DNA of 64,000 nt. Source: Sphingomonas oryzagri (GTDB taxonomy: Bacteria; Pseudomonadota; Alphaproteobacteria; Sphingomonadales; Sphingomonadaceae). How positions within the stretch are numbered: the first letter of the stretch is position 1; every line of letters begins with the position of its first letter. The notes beneath the pieces are model-generated. The model was not told the origin of the DNA. It saw nothing but the letters and a program-made list of their open reading frames with translations, and did no database searches. Below, one piece after another: positions 9,330-16,199 of the stretch. The position numbers and the translations under genes are program-made. The stretch covers positions 310,001-374,000 of the forward strand of contig NZ_JARYGZ010000001.1 of assembly GCF_029906645.1 (NCBI RefSeq). The letters are read 5' to 3'.

Positions 9330-9371
9330 TCGGAGCCGGCGGGCGGGAGAGGGACCGCTCGCCGGCTCCGA
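9330..9371. terminator. Second hairpin between convergent genes
   Basis: Perfect 12-base stem TCGGAGCCGGCG (9330-9341) with CGCCGGCTCCGA (9360-9371), 14 bases before the end of the convergent secreted-protein gene. Position and symmetry suit a bidirectional terminator. Confidence 0.55.
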
Positions 9372-9385
9372 TGCTGTACGGGCTA

Positions 9386-9994
9386 TCAGGAGGCGGTGAT
9401 GCGCGCCCGGTAGCTGTCCACCGCCTGCAGCAGGCCGGCGGCTTCGGCTGGCACGATGCCGGTGCGGATGTCGTGGCCGGTCTGGTCCTTCAGCTTGAAA
9501 TCCCAGCTGTTGCCGCCGCTCGCCGCGATCTGGCGCATGGTCGCCTCGTCCACCTGGAACGCCATCGTTTTGGAGAGCGGGCATTCGAGATTGTTCTCGG
9601 TCGTCGGGCAGACGTCCGCGCCGTGACGCGCCTCGCTCAGCGCGACCTTCTGCAGGCCCTTGGGGCCGACATAATGCGCGTCGGTGTAATCACGCTGCAG
9701 GCCCCAGTAGCGCAGCGACTGGCGCACTTCATAGGTGGTCGCGCCGGTCTGCTTGTCGACGATCGCGCGCAGGTGATTGTCGTGGCCATACGGCTTCAGC
9801 AGCTTCCAGCCCTCGCGATGGGCCTTCTCGGTCGACAGTGTGGCGTGCGATTCCAGCCGGTCGTCGTGCAGCGTGGTGGCCTGCGCGAACTCCGTCGGCG
9901 ACATGGCGAGGAGCGAGCGCGGGTGCGACGCCTCGGCATTGGCGACGGCGGGGATGGCGGCGGTCATGAGGGCGGCGAGAATGATCTTGTGCAT
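9386..9994 (-). CDS. Secreted protein of unknown function
   Basis: 202 aa from ATG 9994 (AAGGAGAG six bases upstream). A clear Sec signal peptide ends near AVANAEA (residues 1-20), so it is periplasmic or outer. Two cysteines (VCPTTENNLECPLSK) probably form a disulfide. I recognise no domain; the sequence is mostly polar and includes QKVALSEARHGADV. It is preceded by another small secreted protein on the same strand, so the two may form a unit. Do not assign a function. Confidence 0.75.
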   Translation of the reverse strand: MHKIILAALMTAAIPAVANAEASHPRSLLAMSPTEFAQATTLHDDRLESHATLSTEKAHREGWKLLKPYGHDNHLRAIVDKQTGATTYEVRQSLRYWGLQRDYTDAHYVGPKGLQKVALSEARHGADVCPTTENNLECPLSKTMAFQVDEATMRQIAASGGNSWDFKLKDQTGHDIRTGIVPAEAAGLLQAVDSYRARITAS

Positions 9995-10032
9995 AAGAAA
10001 CTCTCCTTGAAGGGGAAGAAGGGCTCGTGGGA

Positions 10033-10302
10033 TTATTCGGCGTGGGCGAGCCTGGACGCGCCGCCGGTCGCCGCGATTTGCGCGGTGTCGCACCTGGCGG
10101 GTTGGGCGTGGCTGCCGTAGACGGGCAGCTTGCCGCCGGGCAGGCTGTGCATCGTCTTGCAGCCGGTCTCCGCCGCGATCGGGCGATAGGCGGCGTGCGG
10201 GCTGCGGCCGGCGGTGGCGCCGTGGCCGGCCGGTTCGTGGGTCTGCGCGAAGGCCGCTGCCGGGAAGAGCAGGGCGACCGCGATGAAGCTCGTGCGGATC
10301 AT
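10033..10302 (-). CDS. Small secreted histidine-rich protein of unknown function
   Basis: 89 aa from ATG 10302 with ACGGAGA upstream. Signal peptide MIRTSFIAVALLFPAAAFA, then a short polar mature chain with several His (THEPAGHGAT) and two cysteines. 38 bases separate its stop from the start of the next secreted protein gene. No family recognised. The plus-strand response regulator at 10508 is divergent, leaving about 205 bases of shared upstream DNA; control by that system is possible but unproven. Confidence 0.6.
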   Translation of the reverse strand: MIRTSFIAVALLFPAAAFAQTHEPAGHGATAGRSPHAAYRPIAAETGCKTMHSLPGGKLPVYGSHAQPARCDTAQIAATGGASRLAHAE

Positions 10303-10507
10303 CGGAAAGGGTCTCCGTGAGGCGGGATGCCTCGGTGATCCTGAGCTAGGGATCGGGGTTTGCCCGTCCGCCACGGGATTGTAAGAAATGATGTCCGCTG
10401 TTCGCTTGATGCTGCGCGTGGCGGCGCGTGTCCCTAGATCGGGCGGACCCGGCGCTGGGGCCGGACAAGGAGATGCTGTTGCTTTTCGCGAAGAAGGAGG
10501 GCCGGCC

Positions 10508-11218
10508 ATGACCGCGCCCGCAATCGTGCTGGTCGAGGATGATCCGGCGCTGCGCACGCTCACCACGCGGGCGCTTCAGGAAAATGGCTATACGGTGCGC
10601 CCCTGCGCGACCGCGCCCGAAATGTGGCGCGCAATGGAGCAGGGGGCTGTCGATCTGGTGCTGCTCGACATCATGCTGCCGGGCACCAGCGGCATCGACC
10701 TGTGCCGCGCGCTGCGTCGCGAGAGCGAGGTGCCGATCATCTTCATCAGCGCCAAGGGCAGCGAGATGGACCGCGTCGTCGGCCTGGAGCTTGGCGCCGA
10801 CGATTATCTGCCCAAGCCGTTCGGCACGCGCGAGCTGATCGCCCGCGTCCGCGCCGTGCTGCGCCGGGGCGGGATGGACGATCGCCGCACCGAGCGCGGG
10901 CAGGGCATCGCCGAGTTCGACGGCTTCACGCTCAACCTGCCACGGCGCGAGCTGCTCTCGCCGGGCGGCGCAGTGGTCGACCTGACCGGCGCCGAGTTCG
11001 ACCTGCTGGTGGCGCTTGCCGATCACGCCCAGCGCGTAATCGCGCGCGAGCGGCTGATCGAGCTGTCGCGCACGCGCATGGGCGACAGCTCCGATCGATC
11101 GGTCGATGTGCTGGTCAGCCGCCTGCGCCGCAAGCTGTCGGGAGAGGGCCGCGAGGCTCCGATCATCACGGTGCGCGGCGTCGGCTACATGCTCAACGCG
11201 GCGGTGTCGCGCCGTTGA
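10508..11218 (+). CDS. OmpR-family response regulator
   Basis: 236 aa. Receiver domain with acidic E10/D11/D12, phospho-acceptor D54 (VLLDIMLPG) and K in YLPKPFG; C-terminal winged helix (VDLTGAEFDLLVALADHA ... RSVDVLVSRLRRKL ... VRGVGYML). Strong ribosome site AGAAGGAGGG before ATG 10508. Its stop overlaps the TTG start of the sensor kinase, so the pair is one operon. Signal unknown; the divergent secreted proteins are candidate targets. Confidence 0.93.
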   Translation: MTAPAIVLVEDDPALRTLTTRALQENGYTVRPCATAPEMWRAMEQGAVDLVLLDIMLPGTSGIDLCRALRRESEVPIIFISAKGSEMDRVVGLELGADDYLPKPFGTRELIARVRAVLRRGGMDDRRTERGQGIAEFDGFTLNLPRRELLSPGGAVVDLTGAEFDLLVALADHAQRVIARERLIELSRTRMGDSSDRSVDVLVSRLRRKLSGEGREAPIITVRGVGYMLNAAVSRR

Positions 11219-12516
11219 GGATATCGGTCGGCCTGCTCGGGCGCCTGCTCACCATCCTGCTGCTGACGCTGGCGGTGGAGTTCGTCGCCAGCACCTTCCT
11301 CTACGAGCGATCGAGCCGCGCGCTGATCCGCGACGACGAGGCGCATCGGCTGGCCGAGCATCTCGTCATCGCGCGCAAGCTCGTGTCCGATCGTCCGTGG
11401 GCGGAGCGGCCGGCGATGGCGGCGCGGCTGACCACCAACCGCTACGACATCCATTGGGCCGGGCAGACCCAGCTAGGCCCCGCCAACGGCACGACGCGCG
11501 GCGAGGCTTTCCACCGCGTGATCGATTGGGAACCGAGCCTCGCCGACAGCGATCTGCGCGTGCAACTGGTCGCGGTGGGGCGCCGCGCGCAGCTTTTCGG
11601 CGCGCTCAGACTGCAGGATGGCACGTGGCTGCGCTTTCGTGCGGAGGCGCCGATCGATGATGAACAACCCGGCTGGCACCGCATCCTCCTCGCTTTCCTG
11701 CCGGCTCTGGTTCTGCTCATCCTGAGCACCCTGCTGTTCCGCCACACGCTGCGACCGATGGGGATGCTGGCGCGCGCGGCGGGGCGGATCGGGCGCGGCA
11801 GCGGGCTGACACTCCCCGAAGCAGGGCCGGCCGAGGTGCGCCGCGTGATCCGCGCGTTCAACGCGATGCAGGCGCGCATCCACCAGCTCATCACCGACCG
11901 CACGCAGGCACTGGCCGCGGTCGGCCACGATCTGCGCACACCGCTCGCGCGGATGCAGCTGCGCACCGATTCCATCGCCGATCCGACACTGCGCCGCGCC
12001 TTCGAGGCGGACGTCGCCGAGATGGAGGCGATGGTCGGCTCGCTCCTCTCGTTCCTCGGCGGCGAGGACGATCCGGAGAAGCCGGTGCGCACCGATGTCG
12101 CGGTGATGGCCGCGACGATCGTCGATGATGCGGCCGACCGGGGCGGGGACGCGACCTATATCGGGCAGGATCATCTGGAGGCGAGCGTCCGCCCGGTCGG
12201 GTTGAAGCGTGCGATCGGCAACCTGGTCGAAAATGCCCTGCATTACGGCCATTGCGCGCGCGTCTCCGCGATGATCGACGGCGAAACGCTGGTCGTGCGG
12301 GTGGACGATGATGGCCCCGGCATCCCCGAGGATCAACTGGAGGCGGTGCTGCACCCCTTCTCCCGGCTCGATCCGGCGCGCAGTCGTAACACCAAGGGTC
12401 TCGGCCTCGGCCTCGCCATCGTCGTTCGCGCGGCGGAGGCGGAGGGGGGCACATTGCAGCTCGCGAACCGCCCCGAAGGCGGGCTGCGCGCCGAACTGAG
12501 GCTGCCACTGCGCTAG
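11215..12516 (+). CDS. Membrane sensor histidine kinase (EnvZ-like)
   Basis: 433 aa, start inferred at TTG 11215 overlapping the regulator stop (TTGA); the next residues form the first membrane helix (about 8-28), with a second at about 156-176 enclosing a roughly 125-residue periplasmic sensor. HAMP segment RHTLRPMGMLARAA, HisKA with H238 (AAVGHDLRTPLARMQ), then HATPase with N box GNLVENALHYG, VDDDGPGI and GLGLGLAIV. Partner of the upstream OmpR-type regulator. No recognised sensory domain in the loop. Confidence 0.93.
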   Translation: MRISVGLLGRLLTILLLTLAVEFVASTFLYERSSRALIRDDEAHRLAEHLVIARKLVSDRPWAERPAMAARLTTNRYDIHWAGQTQLGPANGTTRGEAFHRVIDWEPSLADSDLRVQLVAVGRRAQLFGALRLQDGTWLRFRAEAPIDDEQPGWHRILLAFLPALVLLILSTLLFRHTLRPMGMLARAAGRIGRGSGLTLPEAGPAEVRRVIRAFNAMQARIHQLITDRTQALAAVGHDLRTPLARMQLRTDSIADPTLRRAFEADVAEMEAMVGSLLSFLGGEDDPEKPVRTDVAVMAATIVDDAADRGGDATYIGQDHLEASVRPVGLKRAIGNLVENALHYGHCARVSAMIDGETLVVRVDDDGPGIPEDQLEAVLHPFSRLDPARSRNTKGLGLGLAIVVRAAEAEGGTLQLANRPEGGLRAELRLPLR

Positions 12517-12524
12517 AATACCTC

Positions 12525-12600
12525 CGTCATTGCGAGCGTAGCGAAGCAATCCATGGCGGCGGCATGTGGATCGCCACGGCGCTGCGCGCCTCGCGATGAC
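12525..12600. repeat. Palindromic intergenic repeat (GTCATTGCGAG type)
   Basis: An imperfect palindrome opening with GTCATTGCGAGCGTAGCGAA and closing with CGCGCCTCGCGATGAC. Elements with this opening are familiar as dispersed repeats in alphaproteobacterial, notably sphingomonad, genomes (from memory). It occupies most of the 222-base gap between the sensor kinase and carbonic anhydrase; the remainder to 12738 holds only the ribosome site AAGGAGC. Confidence 0.7.
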
Positions 12601-12738
12601 GATGGGGTTGCGCGTGCTGGCCGCCCCAGCAACGAACAGGCAAAACTTCCTTACATTCACGCGGCAACGCAGCAAAGGCGTGCCTCTATCTCCTCGGTCC
12701 ATGCCGCACCTTTCTGCGGTGGTCCAAGGAGCTTTCCC

Positions 12739-13437
12739 ATGAACGAACTGATCGGCCGCGTCTTCCGGTTCGAGAAGGACGTGTATTCGAGCCGCAGCGA
12801 GCTGTACGGCCATCTGGCGACCAACGGCCAGTCGCCCAAGGCGCTGATGATCTCCTGCGCGGACTCGCGCATCGTGCCCGAGCATGTGATGCAGGCGGAG
12901 CCGGGCGACCTGTTCGTCTGCCGCAACGCCGGCAATATCGTGCCGCCGTATGCGACGCAGAATGGCGGCGTGACCTCCACGGTCGAATATGCCGTCGCGG
13001 TGCTGGGCATCCGCGAGATCATCGTCTGCGGCCATTCGGACTGCGGCGCGATGAAGGGCGTTGCAGGCCCCGCCGAGGCTCTGGAGAGCATCCCCAACGT
13101 CGCCGCCTGGCTGCGCCACGGATCGGCCGCGCGCGCGGTGGTGGACGCGAGCTATCCGGATCTCGATCCCGCCGCCCGCGTCCGCGCGATCAGCCTGGAG
13201 AATGTCGTCGCCCAGCTCGCCAATTTGCGCACCCATCCGTCGGTGGCGGCGGGCATCGCGCGCGGCGAGATTTCGCTGCACGGCTGGTTCGTCGACATCC
13301 ATGCCGGCCAGGTGCTCGGCCTCGACGGCGAGACCGGCCAGTTCGTGCCGCTGCGCGAGGGGCAGGAGCTACCGGTCGCGCTGCGCGCCGGCCGCCGCCT
13401 CGCCGCCGACTTCCCGCTCGCCGTGGCGGCCGAGTGA
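12739..13437 (+). CDS. Beta-class carbonic anhydrase
   Basis: 232 aa. Interconverts CO2 and bicarbonate in the cytosol. Zinc ligands C40, H99 and C102 with the D42-R44 dyad (SCADSR and VCGHSDCGAM). Ribosome site AAGGAGC 7 bases before ATG 12739. The stop overlaps the start of the SulP transporter. Carbonic anhydrase with SulP is a recurring pair thought to couple bicarbonate import to CO2 balance. Confidence 0.95.
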   Translation: MNELIGRVFRFEKDVYSSRSELYGHLATNGQSPKALMISCADSRIVPEHVMQAEPGDLFVCRNAGNIVPPYATQNGGVTSTVEYAVAVLGIREIIVCGHSDCGAMKGVAGPAEALESIPNVAAWLRHGSAARAVVDASYPDLDPAARVRAISLENVVAQLANLRTHPSVAAGIARGEISLHGWFVDIHAGQVLGLDGETGQFVPLREGQELPVALRAGRRLAADFPLAVAAE

Positions 13438-14963
13438 TGGGCGCGCTCCTCTCCAGATTGACGGGGGGCGGCAATCCGACGCGGGATTTCACCGCGTCGA
13501 TCGTCGTCTTCCTCGTCGCGATGCCGCTCTGCATGGGCATCGCCGTCGCCTCCGGCGTCGCGCCTGAAAAGGGCCTGATTACCGGTATCATCGGCGGCCT
13601 CGTCGTCGGTTTGCTGGCGGGTTCGCCCTTGCAGGTCTCCGGCCCCGCCGCCGGTCTTGCCGTGATCGTTTTCGAGATCGTGCGCGAACAGGGACTCTCG
13701 GCGCTCGGCCCGATCCTCGTGCTTGCCGGCGTCATCCAGTTCGTCGCGGGGGTCCTGAAGCTCGGCGGCTGGTTCCGCGCGATCTCGCCCGCTGTGGTAC
13801 ACGGCATGCTCGCCGGCATCGGCGTGCTGATCGTCGTCGGCCAGTTCCACGTCCTGTTCGACGCCAAGCCGCTCGCCAACGGTATCGAAAACCTCTCCGC
13901 CATGCCGGGCCGCCTGTTCGGCCTGCACCCCGGCGATGTCTCGGGCGCGGAACTGGCGTTCGGCATCGGCCTGCTGACGATCGGCGCGATGCTGGGCTGG
14001 GAGAAGTTCCGTCCCGCCTCGATGAAGCTCGTTCCGGGCGCGCTGGTCGGCGTCGTCTCGGCGACGCTGGTCGCCTGGTTCGCCGGCCTCGACGTCACCC
14101 GCGTGGTGGTGCCGAGCAACATCCTGAGCGCGGTGGACGTGCCGAACGGCGGCTTCCTCGCGAAGCTGGGCGATCCGGCGATCTACGCGACGGCACTCGC
14201 TATCGCCTTCATCGCCAGTGCCGAGACGCTGCTGTCGGCCGCCGCCGTCGACAAGATGCACGACGGCGTGCGCACCGATTACGACAAGGAACTGCGTGCG
14301 CAGGGCGTCGGCAACCTGCTCTGCGGCTTCGCCGGTGCGCTGCCGATGACGGGCGTGATCGTCCGCTCCTCCGCCAACGTGCAGGCGGGCGCGACCTCGC
14401 GCCTCTCCACCATCCTGCACGGCACCTGGATCCTCGGTTTCGTGGCGCTGCTGCCGTGGCTGCTGCGCGAGATCCCGATGGCGGCGCTCGGTGGCATCCT
14501 CGTCGTCACCGGTATCCGCCTGGTGAGCCTCAGCCATGTGAAGCATCTGTTCCACCGCTACGGCCCGCTGCCCGCCTTCATCTGGGCGGCGACCTTGATC
14601 ACCGTGGTGGCGGAAGACCTGCTCACCGGCGTGCTCGTCGGCCTTGGCCTTTCGCTGCTGGAACTGATCCCGCATGTCCGCAGGCTCAAGCTCGGCGTCC
14701 ACGTCCACCAGCGCCGCGATGACGCCGAGGGGCATCATATGGAACTGCACGGCGCGGCCACCTTCGTGACGCTGCCCAAGCTCACCAAGGCGCTCGACGC
14801 GGTACCGCAGGACAAGGCGCTTACCCTTCATGTCGGCCGCCTCTCGGCGATCGACCACACGAGTGCGGAAATGCTCAACGACTGGCTGCAACGGCGCCGG
14901 GCGGCGGGCATGCGCATCGATCTCGCAGGCGAGAAAGGGCGCCTTCGAGGACTCGCGGCCTGA
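13434..14963 (+). CDS. SulP-family anion transporter (probable bicarbonate importer)
   Basis: 509 aa counted from GTG 13434; ATG 13437 gives one residue less. About 11-12 membrane segments, with the SulP opening DFTASIVVFLVAMPLCMGIA and core GSPLQVSGPAAGLAVIVFE, then ETLLSAAAVDKMHDG. The C-terminal 90 residues after the last helix are a short STAS-like domain (ALTLHVGRLSAIDHTSAEML). Gene overlap with carbonic anhydrase favours bicarbonate over sulfate as substrate. Confidence 0.9.
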   Translation: MMGALLSRLTGGGNPTRDFTASIVVFLVAMPLCMGIAVASGVAPEKGLITGIIGGLVVGLLAGSPLQVSGPAAGLAVIVFEIVREQGLSALGPILVLAGVIQFVAGVLKLGGWFRAISPAVVHGMLAGIGVLIVVGQFHVLFDAKPLANGIENLSAMPGRLFGLHPGDVSGAELAFGIGLLTIGAMLGWEKFRPASMKLVPGALVGVVSATLVAWFAGLDVTRVVVPSNILSAVDVPNGGFLAKLGDPAIYATALAIAFIASAETLLSAAAVDKMHDGVRTDYDKELRAQGVGNLLCGFAGALPMTGVIVRSSANVQAGATSRLSTILHGTWILGFVALLPWLLREIPMAALGGILVVTGIRLVSLSHVKHLFHRYGPLPAFIWAATLITVVAEDLLTGVLVGLGLSLLELIPHVRRLKLGVHVHQRRDDAEGHHMELHGAATFVTLPKLTKALDAVPQDKALTLHVGRLSAIDHTSAEMLNDWLQRRRAAGMRIDLAGEKGRLRGLAA

Positions 14964-14966
14964 CAG

Positions 14967-15006
14967 CGCGCGGGAAACACTTCCTTACGGAAGGGCAACC
15001 CGCGCG
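14967..15006 (+). terminator. Hairpin after SulP gene
   Basis: CGCGCGGG (14967-14974) pairs with CCCGCGCG (14999-15006), with an inner TCCTTACGGA hairpin. It begins three bases after the SulP stop. No T tract; likely terminator or mRNA 3' end structure. Confidence 0.5.
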
Positions 15007-15032
15007 TAAGCCCCAGACGTCAGGCTGGCGAC

Positions 15033-15105
15033 CATCCGGGCCGACTGCACCAAGCCTCGCCGACCGCTCGAAGGCAAGGCGCCCAGAGGTGTGGCGGCCC
15101 GGATG
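15033..15105 (+). promoter_or_regulatory. Structured 5' leader of the TorF-type porin gene
   Basis: An exact 11-base inverted repeat, CATCCGGGCCG (15033-15043) and CGGCCCGGATG (15095-15105), closes a 51-base interior that itself can pair (GCCT/AGGC, CGCC/GGCG). The right arm ends just before the AGGAGG at 15107-15112, about 30 bases upstream of the start codon at 15143. A closed multi-branch element in front of an outer-membrane protein gene could be a riboswitch-like or sRNA-target leader. I could not match it to a known riboswitch consensus. Confidence 0.45.
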
Positions 15106-15142
15106 CAGGAGGAACATCCGCCACAACAAGAAGGGGTGTTCC

Positions 15143-15949
15143 ATGAATTATCGATTGATCGCGCTGGCCGCCGGCCTGCTCGCGACCCCGGCTCTGGCGC
15201 AGGAAGCGCCGCCCAAGCCGTTCACCGTCTCCGGCTCCGTCGCCCTCGTGTCGGACTATCGCTTCCGCGGCGTCTCGCAGACCGACAAGCACATGGCCGT
15301 GCAGGGCGGCCTCACCGTCACCCACGAAACCGGCCTGTATGCGAGCGTGTGGGGATCGAACCTCGCCGGCTGGGGGACGTTTGGCGGCTCCAACATGGAA
15401 CTGGATCTCGTCGGCGGCTACAAGCTGCCGGTCGGCGGCGCCACGATCGACGCGGGCCTCACCTGGTACATGTATCCGGGCGGCGCCTCGAACACCGATT
15501 TCGCCGAACCCTATGTGAAGGTCTCCTCCACGCTCGGTCCGGTCACCGCGCTTGTCGGTGTCGCCTACGCACCCAAGCAGCAGGCGCTCGGCAACTATTC
15601 CAACACGCCCTACAGCCGTGGCCAGAAGGAGGACAATCTCTACGTGTGGGGCGACGCCAGCATGGGCATCCCCGGCACGCCGGTGACCGCCAAGGCGCAT
15701 CTCGGCTATTCGCACGGCAATCCGGGGCTCGGGCCGAACGGCACGAGCGTGACGCCGACGGGCGAGTATCTCGACTGGCTGATCGGCGCGGACATGGTGC
15801 TGGGGCCGGTGACGCTGGGTGTCGCCTATGTCGACACCAACATATCGAAGCGCGAGAGCGCCTATCTTCAGCCCAATTTCAGCTCGACCAAGAACGGCTC
15901 CTCGATCGCGGGCAGTCGCGCGGTCTTCTCGGTCGGCGCCAGCTTCTGA
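15143..15949 (+). CDS. TorF-family putative outer-membrane porin
   Basis: 268 aa. Signal peptide MNYRLIALAAGLLATPALAQ, then the family opening VSGSVALVSDYRFRGVSQTD and repeated amphipathic beta strands, ending in the outer-membrane signature ...RAVFSVGASF with C-terminal Phe. Matches the conserved Gcw_chp/TorF group (about 230-270 aa). Substrate unknown; family members in other proteobacteria often sit near ammonium or anion transport genes. Start at ATG 15143 preceded by AAGGGGTG. Confidence 0.85.
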   Translation: MNYRLIALAAGLLATPALAQEAPPKPFTVSGSVALVSDYRFRGVSQTDKHMAVQGGLTVTHETGLYASVWGSNLAGWGTFGGSNMELDLVGGYKLPVGGATIDAGLTWYMYPGGASNTDFAEPYVKVSSTLGPVTALVGVAYAPKQQALGNYSNTPYSRGQKEDNLYVWGDASMGIPGTPVTAKAHLGYSHGNPGLGPNGTSVTPTGEYLDWLIGADMVLGPVTLGVAYVDTNISKRESAYLQPNFSSTKNGSSIAGSRAVFSVGASF

Positions 15950-16199
15950 CCCTTCCGACATGGCTGCACGCGCGTCCGCCCCGCTGGCGGGTGCGCGTGC
16001 CCATATGGCGCGTCCCGTTCGGACATGGTGCGGAAAAGCACCTATCCTTTAAACGAGCGGCGTGTGATGCGAATGACTATTGCAGCACGTTGCATAATTG
16101 ACCTACGCTCCCCTCCTACCGTCATCGAACGGATAAGGCACGCCGAGGATCGCCAAGCCGGCAATCACATCGAGCGGCCGCAAATAGGAGGGGAAGGGT

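Noticed and set aside
15033-15105. Known riboswitch class (SAM, cobalamin, glycine, fluoride, guanidine) for the porin leader
   Set aside because: None of the consensus loop or core sequences I know is present; kept only as a structured leader.
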